A stretch of DNA of 64,000 bases, taken from Edaphobacter sp. 12200R-103. Lineage in GTDB: Bacteria; Acidobacteriota; Terriglobia; Terriglobales; Acidobacteriaceae. How positions within the stretch are numbered: position 1 is the stretch's first letter; the number at the start of each line of letters is the position of its first letter. Positions 26,069-35,367 of this stretch are shown piece by piece. Both the position numbers and the translations under genes were made by a program. The stretch is taken from positions 3,720,001-3,784,000 of the forward strand of contig NZ_CP048114.1 in the NCBI RefSeq assembly GCF_010093025.1, read 5' to 3'. The notes below the pieces were generated by a model. It was given only the letters and a program-made list of their open reading frames with translations, was not told the DNA's origin and did not search any database.

Positions 26069-27291
26069 AGCGCGTAGCCTGCACGATTGTTTCAGCCAAT
26101 TATTTACACTTCGCCTGGACGCTGGCCGAATCGTTTTTACGCTACCATCCGGACGATGAGTTTCATCTGCTTCTCGTCGACAAAATGCCTGGGGATTTTG
26201 TTTCCCGCGACCCGAGGATCCAGGTGCTTGCTATCGAGGAACTCGGCCTGCCCGCATTCCAATCCCTTGCATTCAAATACGACATCCTGGAGCTGAATAC
26301 CGGGGTAAAGCCAAGCTACCTGAAATACCTTTTCGCGCTTGGAGCCGATAAGGTTATTTATTTCGATCCTGATATCTATATCTTTAATCCGGTTGAACTG
26401 ATTTACGAAGCGCTTGACGGCGCCTCCATTGTGCTCACTCCTCATATACTCTCCTCCACACCCGATAAGGAGCATGTTTATGAGCGGGACTTTTTGGGAA
26501 CAGGCGTATTCAACTTGGGATTTGTAGCAGTTGCTGCTACTCCCCAGGGACGATCATTTTTGGACTGGTGGGAAGAGCGATGTCTCGATTACTGCTTCGA
26601 GGATCTACGGTCAGGTCTCTTTGTCGACCAGAAATGGATCAATCTGGTGCCCTGCCTTTTCAGCGAAATTCATATTCTGCGCGATCCCGGATGCAATGTA
26701 GCCTACTGGAATCTGCACGAAAGATCTTTGATCAGGGAAGGCTCCGGTTATCTGGTCAATGGCAATGCGACTCTAACCTTCTTTCATTACAGCGGGTACA
26801 GTCCTTCTCGTCCCGATCAGCTTTCCAGAAAGCTACGAGTGCCGCAATATATTGATGACACGCTGAGAACGCTCCTGCTTTTCTATGGTGAGCGGCTCCA
26901 CGCAAACGGAGCTGATAGCTATCAGAAGTATGCCTATGCATACAAGTGCTTTTCCAACGGATTGCAGATATCTTCGCTTGCCAGAAGGCTGTATTCCGTC
27001 AGCATAGATCAATGGGGGGATCAGGATCCTTTCGATGCGAACGGCACATTCTACGCTGCGGCAAAGAAGGCTGGGCTGCTTTCGAAAAATGATCAGGCAG
27101 GACAATATAGCACGAATAACCTGCCGGTAGATGACATGCGGGTAAGGACTATCAATCGTATGCTTTTTGCCCTTCCGAAGATCATCGGTGGCGATCGGTA
27201 CACGATGCTGATGAAATATCTTTCGTTTATAACGATTTTGCGTAATCAGCGACAGCTTCTTTTGGCTGGAGACCATCAGCCAATAACTTAG
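26065..27291 (+). CDS. glycosyltransferase of GT8-like type
   Basis: 408 residues. The first 250 resemble nucleotide-sugar GT-A enzymes: CTIVSANYLHFAWTLAESFL at the start, KPSYLKYLFALGADKVIYFDPDIYIF with a DxD metal motif, GVFNLGFVAV, and VDQKWINLVPCLF. The pattern is that of glycosyltransferases sharing the GT8 fold in capsule clusters. The last 120 residues have no known domain. It overlaps the acetyltransferase gene by ATGA, so the two probably act on the same glycan. Confidence 0.78.
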   Translation: MKRVACTIVSANYLHFAWTLAESFLRYHPDDEFHLLLVDKMPGDFVSRDPRIQVLAIEELGLPAFQSLAFKYDILELNTGVKPSYLKYLFALGADKVIYFDPDIYIFNPVELIYEALDGASIVLTPHILSSTPDKEHVYERDFLGTGVFNLGFVAVAATPQGRSFLDWWEERCLDYCFEDLRSGLFVDQKWINLVPCLFSEIHILRDPGCNVAYWNLHERSLIREGSGYLVNGNATLTFFHYSGYSPSRPDQLSRKLRVPQYIDDTLRTLLLFYGERLHANGADSYQKYAYAYKCFSNGLQISSLARRLYSVSIDQWGDQDPFDANGTFYAAAKKAGLLSKNDQAGQYSTNNLPVDDMRVRTINRMLFALPKIIGGDRYTMLMKYLSFITILRNQRQLLLAGDHQPIT

Positions 27292-27487
27292 TTTGTTTCT
27301 CGTCGCCCCAGATACTTCGTCGGAATTCGGCTTCGAACGAAGAGATTTATCGTTAGCGGTTTAAAGTACGTTTATGCGGTTGATCCATTTCAAATTTCGA
27401 AATGCACAGAGGAGAGGTTTTTCTCTATGGCCTAACCGCTCAATTAAACGAAGCCGGCTAAAAGTCTTACTACGGGCGGTGACCTAG

Positions 27488-28825
27488 ATGTCATGGCTCG
27501 CGATCTATTGTCTCGATGCAATCGCTATCGGTTCTTTTTTGCTCTCCTATTATTTCAGGTGTTATCGCAAAGGATTCCGAATCGATATCTGGCATTCCCA
27601 GATATTCCTTGTTTGCATTCTTCCTAATTGCCTTTTGCTTCCATTTGCAAGAAACGATCTGAATGCAATAGTTCTTGGTCGAGACCTAGGCGCTGTTGTT
27701 GAGGTAGTTCCGAAAGTCTTCCTGATCACACTCTTCGGCTACTTCACTATTGTGCTTGGGGGAGAGCTTTGGAGACTCAAACTTGGTCTGGGCATACGAA
27801 AGATGACCATCAGTGTTCTGGAGATCGGCCCCGCCTGTTCGAGAATGCTCATGGCATCCAGAAATTTTCTGATGCTGCAGTCGATGCTTGGTCTCCTTCT
27901 GCAAGCATTGCTCTTATCTTTCTACTTTTCTCAGAATGGCTTCGGTTTTGATCTCCGGCAATATACGCTTGCGCATCCCGAGTTGCGACCAGTTGCGCTG
28001 CTCATCTCAACCTATTCTGTTGTCATAGCCTCCCATTGTGTAGCACGCTACTACGACACCAAAGAAAGAGTGCTCCTGATAAGCGCGTTGGCTCTTACAT
28101 TTGGCCTGCTCTTTTTCGGTTCTAGGAGCAATATTCTGACAATCTATATAAACTTTTTTCTCTGTTACTTGATATTGCGAAGATCCAGAATAGGCCTTTT
28201 CCGGCTAGCGACAACAATTTTCGTTATTGTCCTGTTCGGGCTTTATCTAGGCAGTGTTCGCGCTGGCAAGTATTCCCTTATGCAATTCTTTGAAGTTCTA
28301 GTAGCACTTCTTTTTTACGGGAACACATTCTCGGACTTGAGAGATTTCTCCTGGGTTTACTCCCACTGGAACCATGTATCCTGGGGCGGAAAAACCTATC
28401 TTGCCGCCATAGGGGCGTTCGTTCCGAGATTTGCTTCTGAATTTAGGGATACATGGGGGCTTGGTGTCGTCACAGCAACAACAGTGGGTTTTGATCCTCA
28501 TGTTCATCCCGGATTAAGGCCGGGCGTATTTGGAGAAGGCTATTTCAACTTCAGTTGGATTGGCGTAACTGTTATTGGATTGATGCTGGGGGTCATTTAT
28601 AAAAGGGTTGATCTTGATGTGAAAAAGGCTTTAATCTCTCCTCATCCGTCGATGATGCGTGCGTTTGCCTCGACTATGCTGCTCGGTGTCGCGGGTGCAC
28701 TAGCAATTACCGCGGGATTTTCCGGACTCTATATTCTGACCCTCATATATGTGTTTTCCTGGGTGTTCCTTCAAGTGTTACATCTTGTCGCACCACGCCA
28801 GTTCGCATCCACTCAGGCTAGCTGA
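27488..28825 (+). CDS. Wzy-like O-antigen/polysaccharide polymerase
   Basis: 445 residues with about 10-11 hydrophobic spans and a large central periplasmic loop (about residues 270-340). Sequence identity in this family is too low for motifs, but GSRSNILTIYINFFLCYLIL matches the common G-x-R-x-x region of oligosaccharide repeat polymerases, and the locus needs such a gene. The DNA is poorer in G+C than the housekeeping genes: the 60-base line at 28081 has 28 G/C, against 39 in the line at 36121 (rpiA). This fits recent exchange. A gap of 196 bases separates it from the previous gene. Confidence 0.8.
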   Translation: MSWLAIYCLDAIAIGSFLLSYYFRCYRKGFRIDIWHSQIFLVCILPNCLLLPFARNDLNAIVLGRDLGAVVEVVPKVFLITLFGYFTIVLGGELWRLKLGLGIRKMTISVLEIGPACSRMLMASRNFLMLQSMLGLLLQALLLSFYFSQNGFGFDLRQYTLAHPELRPVALLISTYSVVIASHCVARYYDTKERVLLISALALTFGLLFFGSRSNILTIYINFFLCYLILRRSRIGLFRLATTIFVIVLFGLYLGSVRAGKYSLMQFFEVLVALLFYGNTFSDLRDFSWVYSHWNHVSWGGKTYLAAIGAFVPRFASEFRDTWGLGVVTATTVGFDPHVHPGLRPGVFGEGYFNFSWIGVTVIGLMLGVIYKRVDLDVKKALISPHPSMMRAFASTMLLGVAGALAITAGFSGLYILTLIYVFSWVFLQVLHLVAPRQFASTQAS

Positions 28826-28851
28826 ACATCTCCAGATAGGGACAGGGCCAT

Positions 28852-29940
28852 TTGAAGACACTCACAATAGATCTCCGATGGATCGATGCGTCTGGCGTTG
28901 GCGTATATATCAAGGGCATTATGCCCGGTATCGTTCAGCATTTGGCAGATGTATCGATTGTTGGTTTGGGAGATCGGTCCCGTCTGGAAAGCTTTTCCTG
29001 GAGCCAGGCCTCCAACATGCGTTTAATCGACTGCCGCGCTGAACGCTATTCCATCGCCGAGCAGGTTCAACTTCCGCTGGCAATTCCTCGTGAGACGGAT
29101 CTCTTTTTCTCCCCCTACTACACTATTCCCTTGCTCTATCGGGGGAAGCTTGCGGCCACTGTGCATGACATGAGCCACATGATAGTCGATGAGATCGTCC
29201 AGAATCGAAAGAAGCGAACCTACGCCAGGGCCATGTTTCATCAACTGCGCAGAAGAGCATCCCTGATCTTCACTGTTTCCGAGTTCAGTAAGTCAGAGCT
29301 TCTGCGCCTGACAACCGGTCCGCGGGAAGACAATATCATGCCAACGCATCTTGGTATCTCCGAAGACTGGTACACGGCAGGCCAGCTTCCGTCGGTTCGT
29401 TCTCGTCCATATTTCATCTATGTCGGCAATGTGAAGCCTTATAAGAATTTGCGTCGGCTGGTGAATGCTTTTCTTCAAATCAAAGATCAGGTGCCGCACG
29501 ATCTTGTCATCGTGGGCCAGACCGAAGGACTGATTACAGGCGAATCACCGGAGTTTTTTGAGCGGGTAAAACGTACAGCCGACCGGGTGCATCTAGCCGG
29601 GCTTGTGCCACAATCCGAGCTGTTTTCTCTGGTAGGCAACGCGACCGCGTTGGTCATGCCGTCTCTTTATGAGGGGTTTGGCTTGCCTCCCGTAGAGGCT
29701 ATGGCGGCTGGAGTTCCGGCCTTGGTTGCGCAAGCGGCTTCTCTTCCCGAGGTATGCCAGGATGCCGCCCTCTACTTCAATCCTTTTTCGGAGAATGAGA
29801 TGGCGGAGCGTCTCGTCCAGATCGCTCAGGACGAAGGCCTGCGCAGGCAGCTTCGAGAAGCGGGACCGAGGCAGAGCAGGCGCTATACTTGGGAGGCCTG
29901 CTCGATAAAGACTGCCAACGCCCTACTCGCGCATCTCTAA
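28852..29940 (+). CDS. family 4 glycosyltransferase
   Basis: 362 residues, GT-B fold. The N-terminal acceptor half includes GVGVYIKGIMPGIV and TVHDMSHMI; the donor half has FIYVGNVKPYKNLRRLVNAF, LVIVGQTEG, VHLAGLVPQSELFSLVGNA and the sugar-nucleotide E-x7-E motif in MPSLYEGFGLPPVEAMAAG. This is the retaining GT4 layout used by mannosyl- and rhamnosyl-transferases. The start is a TTG at 28852 (product MKTLTIDLRW), the only start that keeps the family N-terminus. It follows the polymerase gene closely. Confidence 0.92.
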   Translation: MKTLTIDLRWIDASGVGVYIKGIMPGIVQHLADVSIVGLGDRSRLESFSWSQASNMRLIDCRAERYSIAEQVQLPLAIPRETDLFFSPYYTIPLLYRGKLAATVHDMSHMIVDEIVQNRKKRTYARAMFHQLRRRASLIFTVSEFSKSELLRLTTGPREDNIMPTHLGISEDWYTAGQLPSVRSRPYFIYVGNVKPYKNLRRLVNAFLQIKDQVPHDLVIVGQTEGLITGESPEFFERVKRTADRVHLAGLVPQSELFSLVGNATALVMPSLYEGFGLPPVEAMAAGVPALVAQAASLPEVCQDAALYFNPFSENEMAERLVQIAQDEGLRRQLREAGPRQSRRYTWEACSIKTANALLAHL

Positions 29941-30075
29941 AGTCTTTATGAGTGCCATTTTGGTATCCAGAATGGGAGGCATCTCACGTATATGGAATGA
30001 CTTCTAAGGTTCGCGTAAGTTTCGGCCTATGAGGACTATGCTAAACTACCCCGAGTTGGAGGCGCTCTTACCTTA

Positions 30076-31605
30076 ATGCGTGTTCTTTTCCTTAACCCCC
30101 CCTTCCACCCGCGATTCTCCCGCGAACAACGCAGCCCCGCAGTAACGAAGAGCGGAACTCTCTATTATCCGAAATGGCTCTCGACCGCGGCAGGTGTTGC
30201 GATCCAGAACGGGCACGACGTTGACCTCGTCGACGCGCCCGCGGGCAACTTTACGGTGAAGGCGGTGATTGACCGCATCGCAGCAAAGAACATCGAAGCA
30301 GTTGTTTGTGACACCTCCACCCCGAGCATTCTCAACGACATCAGCGTCATTGAGGCCATCAAGGCTGCTCATCCTTCCATCCACACTCTGATGGTGGGTC
30401 GTCACGTCTCGTCGCTGCCTCGCGAGACGCTCGCCTCGTGCAGTTCTCTGGAGGCGGTTGCGATTCGCGAGTACGAATACACCGTCCGCGACTGGCTTGC
30501 AGCGAAGGAATGCGGTGCGGACCTATCCACCGTAGACGGGCTGGTCTGGCGCAAGCCGACCGGAGAGATCATCAACAACAAGCAGCGTGAAGCGATCAAG
30601 AATCTCGACGAACTGCCTTTCGTTTCTGAGGTATACAAGCGTTTTCTGCACACCCCGGATTATTTCTACGGGCACTCCCTGTGGCCGCTGGTGGTCTTTG
30701 ATACCAGCCGCGGGTGCCCCTATCACTGCTCGTTCTGCGTTTACCCGCAGACCTTTAGTGGACACACGATGCGATATCGCTCGGTATCGAACGTCGCGGA
30801 CGAGTTCGATTATGTGGCTCGCGAAATGCCTGAGATCAAGACGGTCATGCTTGAGGACGATACGTTCATCGTCAGCAAGCCGCGCACCCTCGAGCTTGCC
30901 AACGAACTAATCCGCCGCGGCAACAAGCTTCCCTTCGACGCCAACTGCCGCGCGGATGTCGGTGCGGACGTTGAATTTCTCTCGGTCGTTCATAAGGCAG
31001 GGGCCCGCCTCTTCTGCGTCGGCTTTGAGAGCGGCGATGTCGAAGTCATCAACGGCATGAAGAAGAACAATGATGACCGTCGTGACGCCAAATATCACGA
31101 AGAGGCCCACAAGTTCGTTCGCCGTTGCCAGGATGCCGGCATCATGGTCCACGGCTGCTTTATGGTCGGAAACCTGAATGAGACGCCGGCCAGCATGGAG
31201 AAGACTCTGAAGTTTGCCAAGAGCCTTCGTCCGGATACCGCGCAGTTTTTCCCCATCATGGTTTACCCGGGCACCGTGGCATACCAGGAGGCCAAGAAGC
31301 GCGAGTACATTCAGATTGAGGACTGGGGCGCATGGTTGACCAAGGATGGACTGCACAACAGCGTAGTAACCCTGCCCAATATCACTCATGAGCAGCTGGT
31401 GAGTTTCTGCGATCGCGCGCGCCGTAGCTTCTATCTGGCTCCATCCTATCTGGGGTACAAACTGAAACAGTCGCTCAAAGATCCTCGTGAGCTGCAGCGC
31501 AATGTCAAGGGCTTCCTTACGCTTTCGAAGTATCTGCTCAAAGGCAGCCAGCACGACAAGAATGCGCCGCAGGCAACCGGCAAAGCTCAGGGTGCGACGG
31601 CCTAG
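30076..31605 (+). CDS. B12-binding radical SAM protein
   Basis: 509 residues. Residues 1-170 form a cobalamin-binding Rossmann-like domain (MRVLFLNPPFHPRFSREQ, then VVCDTSTPSILND and LMVGRHVSSLP). The radical SAM core starts at DTSRGCPYHCSFCVYPQTF with the CxxxCxxC cluster ligands (about residues 215-222), followed by MLEDDTFIVS and FCVGFESGDVEVINGMKK. This is the class that includes BchE, HpnP and B12-dependent methylases. The immediate neighbour is a membrane GT2, so it may alter a lipid or sugar of the envelope; no substrate is proved. It begins 135 bases after the GT4 gene. Confidence 0.9.
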   Translation: MRVLFLNPPFHPRFSREQRSPAVTKSGTLYYPKWLSTAAGVAIQNGHDVDLVDAPAGNFTVKAVIDRIAAKNIEAVVCDTSTPSILNDISVIEAIKAAHPSIHTLMVGRHVSSLPRETLASCSSLEAVAIREYEYTVRDWLAAKECGADLSTVDGLVWRKPTGEIINNKQREAIKNLDELPFVSEVYKRFLHTPDYFYGHSLWPLVVFDTSRGCPYHCSFCVYPQTFSGHTMRYRSVSNVADEFDYVAREMPEIKTVMLEDDTFIVSKPRTLELANELIRRGNKLPFDANCRADVGADVEFLSVVHKAGARLFCVGFESGDVEVINGMKKNNDDRRDAKYHEEAHKFVRRCQDAGIMVHGCFMVGNLNETPASMEKTLKFAKSLRPDTAQFFPIMVYPGTVAYQEAKKREYIQIEDWGAWLTKDGLHNSVVTLPNITHEQLVSFCDRARRSFYLAPSYLGYKLKQSLKDPRELQRNVKGFLTLSKYLLKGSQHDKNAPQATGKAQGATA

Positions 31606-31616
31606 CGACCGCCTCA

Positions 31617-32666
31617 ATGAGTCCTTCAGAACAGCCCTTGAAATCGACGCCAGACAGTTCCTCAGCGAACTCCATTCTGGCGTCGATCATCATTCCTACC
31701 TATAACGGCAGCCGGCGCATCGGCCACTGTCTGGATGCGCTGCGGACCCAAGTGGCCGGGCGAGACATCGAGATCATCGTCGTAGACGACGGGTCCACAG
31801 ACGATACAGCAGTCGTCGTCACCGCGTATCCGGAGATACGCCTCATCACCCAGGCAAATGCCGGACCTGCGGCAGCCCGGAACCGGGGCGCCGCGGTTTC
31901 AAGGGGAAAGATCCTCTTTTTTACCGACGATGATTGTGTACCGATGCCCGACTGGATCGATGCAATGCTGGCTCCATTTCAGGATTCGCAGGTTGTCGGC
32001 GCCAAGGGCATCTATCGCACTCATCAAAGAAGCCTCGCTGCCCGTTTCGTGCAGATGGAGTACGAAGACAAATATCGTCTGATGGCGAATCTGCCGAATA
32101 TTGATTTTATCGATACCTACTCTGCAGGATTCCTGCGTGACAGGTTTCTCGAAATGAACGGGTATGACACGTCATTCCCAGTAGCCTGCGCGGAGGACGT
32201 TGAGCTTTCGTACCGGATGTCGTCGCGTGGCTGGCTGATGAAATTCGTGCCGCAGGCGATCGTTTACCATACACATCCAGCAACGTTCTCCAGCTATCTC
32301 AAAAAGAAATACAAATTCGCCTTCTGGCGTATCCTTGCGGTCCGGAAAAACCCGGCCAAAGGGGTGAAAGACAGTCACACGCCACAGATCATGAAGCTGC
32401 AGCTATTATTTGTGCCATTTCTTATTCTTTCCATATTCTTCGATCTGCTGACGGGATGGAGAATTCATCTCTCCGTCATCGTCGTTTTGGCGTTTCTCGG
32501 AAGCACCTTGCCATTTGCACTGCGCGCCCTGAAGAAAGATCCTCTCCTTGGCGTTCTTTCCCCGTTCCTGCTGGCGGCCCGATCCTGCGCCCAGATGCTT
32601 GGAGTAGGGGCTGGTATGGCTTACGTGGCGCGTCACTCGCGTACACAGGTAGTGGACGCTCGCTAG
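31617..32666 (+). CDS. membrane-anchored family 2 glycosyltransferase
   Basis: 349 residues. GT-A core at about 20-240: ASIIIPTYNGSRRIGHCLDAL, IIVVDDGSTDDT, the metal motif FFTDDDCVPMPDW and the acceptor region FPVACAEDVELSYRM (ED). Two or more hydrophobic spans follow at about 265-315 (LLFVPFLILSIFFDLLTGW, LSVIVVLAFLGSTLPFAL). It starts 11 bases after the radical SAM gene and is probably co-transcribed, which suggests they modify the same lipid-linked or membrane substrate. The DNA between this gene and the convergent PAP2-Wzi gene (66 bases) has no hairpin. Confidence 0.9.
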   Translation: MSPSEQPLKSTPDSSSANSILASIIIPTYNGSRRIGHCLDALRTQVAGRDIEIIVVDDGSTDDTAVVVTAYPEIRLITQANAGPAAARNRGAAVSRGKILFFTDDDCVPMPDWIDAMLAPFQDSQVVGAKGIYRTHQRSLAARFVQMEYEDKYRLMANLPNIDFIDTYSAGFLRDRFLEMNGYDTSFPVACAEDVELSYRMSSRGWLMKFVPQAIVYHTHPATFSSYLKKKYKFAFWRILAVRKNPAKGVKDSHTPQIMKLQLLFVPFLILSIFFDLLTGWRIHLSVIVVLAFLGSTLPFALRALKKDPLLGVLSPFLLAARSCAQMLGVGAGMAYVARHSRTQVVDAR

Positions 32667-32733
32667 ACCTCCGCACCGGGCACTCTCGCAAAATTTGCAC
32701 CTGAAGCCATGACGCTGTTGGCCTGGCACAAGT

Positions 32734-35367
32734 TCATCGGCGAATACTGATCTCCGGTGTCCACGTCAGTTGGAACCATCCGCTGGTGTTGCGTTGCGCT
32801 CCAGGCATATAGGACGGAATAAGAAAGCGCTCGTGCTGTGCGAAGACCTGCGCCGTCCAATGGCGATTGAGCGCAAAAGATCCATTCACAAAACCGTCTG
32901 AGATCGTTCCTCCCTGCGGGAGAAACAGCGTGCTGGTCTTGTTCTGCCGGTATCCACCTTCGATTCTGGTGCGACTTGAAAACCAGTACCCCAGCCTTCC
33001 TTCGATTGCTCTGCTGTCTCGTCCAATCGCGTTTCCGAGCAGGAATCCCTTGTTTGTGTTGCTGTCCAGGTACTGATTGTTCTGAAAGAAATGCTGGCCC
33101 CCGAAATCTCTGGCCAGACCCTGCGAGCTGACGGCCTCCACGCGAAGATCCATGTGCGGCAGCCAGGGAAGGCGGGCGAAGTAAATGCCAGGATTCCACA
33201 CAGCGCGACGCGGCGCAGCAATTGGATTCGGGTCATCGTCCGAATATGCATCGGCATACAAGGTAACGATCCTCTGCAGGAATGGAAGCCGGTAGCGGAA
33301 ATCGAAGTTGCTCTTCCGATCACCCGGGTCGAGACGATCCCCATAGGGCGCCGCACCGTTGCCGGCATAGCTGCCTGTGGAATTGAAGCTGAGGATGTTG
33401 TCCTTGAAGCTATGAAGCGTGATGGGATGTCCCACTCCCCAGAAAACCGACCAGCGCGTGAAGGCGAGCTCGAGGTTGTTCCCAAAGTTGAAGGAGATCT
33501 TCTGCCCGTTGTACCAAGGGCGCGCTGGGGCATAGTGGCCGGAAAGCTTGCCGAGAACAATGTCGAAGCGATAGGTGCCCAACGAGGGCACCAGCGGCAG
33601 CGGATGGGGCCGGGTGGAGACGAAGCGCCCGCTATAGGTGGGCTCGGCGTTGCTGGAGAAGGAGAGCGGACCCATTGTCGTGGGGCCCCAGTAGAGCTCC
33701 TGCTTGCCGAAGGTCAGAGCATTTCCCGCAAAGGCCACACCCGCATACATCTCGATAGGGCGTTGCAGGTTATATGCGGATTGTTGCGGGGTGATCGGTC
33801 TATAGGGGCTGAAATCGGGCTGAATGCGGTCCAGCTGGTTGATGAACTGGTTCATCTCCGGCGTCTGCGCCGGGTTTCCGGGGCCGTGCTGATACTCCTC
33901 GCGGGCGTAGAAGAAGAGGCGGCCATAATGAGCACGGGTGGAGAAGCCGGCGATTGCGTTGGAGCCGCGGCCCTGCGGGCGTCCGAAGTCGTTCCACCAC
34001 GTCTGGCCAAAGTGGAAGCTGTCGTTGAGGGCAGGGCCTGCGATGGTTCCATAACGAACGTAGGCGGACTCCAGCGCAAGCTCCTGGTTGGAGCTCGATT
34101 CCTGGGCCAGCTCGCGATCGAGGTCGGTCATCAGCCGTCGTGCCTCGGCAACCAGTCCAGGATCGGAGCTGCTGAGGCGGTCGGCAAAGTCCTGCGCCTG
34201 TCGCAGCTGCCGTAGGCACTCCTGCCGGGTCCAGGGCCGGATTCCGGCATTCTGGGTGGGAATCAGGCCAAGCGCAGCGAGCCGCTCCAGAGCAGGGTAG
34301 ATCCAGCTGTCCATCGGAACGTTCGTCGAGCCGATCGTGTCCGGGTCCGCATCGAACGGAGCCGGTGCGCGGTGTTCGATGGGATCTGGGGGGCCTGCGA
34401 ACTGCGCGGGCGGAGGCGGTGTGGGAAGCGGAGCCGTCGGGGCGCTGGCGCTGGAAGATGGGGTCGCGTGAGCGATGTAGTTCTTTGGTGGAGGCGGGGC
34501 GTCGTAGGGGTTCAGCGTGTAGTTGTGGTGCGCGTGGTAGACATAACGGCCGATCAGCCACCCTGCGACGCTTCCCACCAGGACGTCAGAAGGGAAGTGC
34601 TGTTCGGAGAGGACGCGGCTTACGCTGACGGTCGAAGCCAGACCGTAGACGGCGGTTTTACTCAGCCAGCCCGGATACTCCGAGGCCACGACCGAGGCCA
34701 TCGACCAGGCAAGGATGGAGTGATTCGAAGGGAAGGATCCATTGTTCCAGGGCGAGGTAAAGAATTTGCCGCGCGCGTTGTCTTCAAGCGGCCTCTCGCG
34801 CCGGAAGGCGATCTTCAGGGCTTCATTGACTACGTAGGCATCCACGCCAGCCTCGCCGGCGAGCAGGCCGGTCTCGTGCGCCTGCGGAGCGTGATTGAAG
34901 AAGCTCCAGAGATAGGCGGATGCCGGAATCGCTCCAACGCCGACCAAGGCGCCGTTGGAGAGGGTGTTCGCTTTATCCTGTCCATCTTTACTGATGTGGA
35001 TCAGTTGCGTCATCGTGTGATGGTCGCTTCCGATCAGCAGGCCGGTGGCGACGCCCAGCGGGGCCAGCCAGATTCCGTCCGAGGGCTTGATGCGCGACGG
35101 ACTGGTCCAGATTCCCTTTTGGTCTTCGAGGATCCGCTTCGGGGTTCCGGCGAGCGTAACATCCTCAGGCTCCTGGCTCCGAGGGTGCAGCTGCATCTCC
35201 GTGGGCTTGATGGGGGCTTGAGGCTCCGGGGCGTCCGGGAGGGCTGCCGTGCCGATGACTGCATGTGGGGCGGAGGAGGTCTGGGCGTGGACCGTTTGCA
35301 GGGATGAAAGAAAAACACAGGCAGCCGAGACAAACGGCAGCAGAAGCCTTTTCGGGGTCACATCCAT
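32734..35367 (-). CDS. fusion of PAP2 phosphatase and Wzi-like outer-membrane barrel
   Basis: 877 residues with a signal peptide (LLLPFVSAACVFLSSLQTVHAQ). Residues about 100-275 are a PAP2-type phosphatase: KIAFRRERP fits K-x6-RP, PSNHS stands for PSGH, and SRVLSEQHFPSD fits SR-x5-H-x3-D. A proline-rich linker (about 290-335) leads to a Wzi-like segment (WIYPALERLAALGLIP, then QTWWNDFGRPQGRGSNAIAG, FGKQELYWGPTTMGPLSF, RFDIVLGKLSG and a C-terminal barrel ending ISIRR). Wzi proteins bind group 1 capsule to the outer surface, and PAP2 enzymes act on lipid phosphates such as undecaprenyl pyrophosphate; the fused form puts both outside the inner membrane. No frameshift is seen; the fusion is one open frame. 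Confidence 0.88.
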   Translation of the reverse strand: MDVTPKRLLLPFVSAACVFLSSLQTVHAQTSSAPHAVIGTAALPDAPEPQAPIKPTEMQLHPRSQEPEDVTLAGTPKRILEDQKGIWTSPSRIKPSDGIWLAPLGVATGLLIGSDHHTMTQLIHISKDGQDKANTLSNGALVGVGAIPASAYLWSFFNHAPQAHETGLLAGEAGVDAYVVNEALKIAFRRERPLEDNARGKFFTSPWNNGSFPSNHSILAWSMASVVASEYPGWLSKTAVYGLASTVSVSRVLSEQHFPSDVLVGSVAGWLIGRYVYHAHHNYTLNPYDAPPPPKNYIAHATPSSSASAPTAPLPTPPPPAQFAGPPDPIEHRAPAPFDADPDTIGSTNVPMDSWIYPALERLAALGLIPTQNAGIRPWTRQECLRQLRQAQDFADRLSSSDPGLVAEARRLMTDLDRELAQESSSNQELALESAYVRYGTIAGPALNDSFHFGQTWWNDFGRPQGRGSNAIAGFSTRAHYGRLFFYAREEYQHGPGNPAQTPEMNQFINQLDRIQPDFSPYRPITPQQSAYNLQRPIEMYAGVAFAGNALTFGKQELYWGPTTMGPLSFSSNAEPTYSGRFVSTRPHPLPLVPSLGTYRFDIVLGKLSGHYAPARPWYNGQKISFNFGNNLELAFTRWSVFWGVGHPITLHSFKDNILSFNSTGSYAGNGAAPYGDRLDPGDRKSNFDFRYRLPFLQRIVTLYADAYSDDDPNPIAAPRRAVWNPGIYFARLPWLPHMDLRVEAVSSQGLARDFGGQHFFQNNQYLDSNTNKGFLLGNAIGRDSRAIEGRLGYWFSSRTRIEGGYRQNKTSTLFLPQGGTISDGFVNGSFALNRHWTAQVFAQHERFLIPSYMPGAQRNTSGWFQLTWTPEISIRR

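Noticed and set aside
33091..34215. 374-codon plus-strand frame
   Set aside because: Antisense to the PAP2-Wzi gene, which has clear motifs throughout; the long open frame results from high GC.
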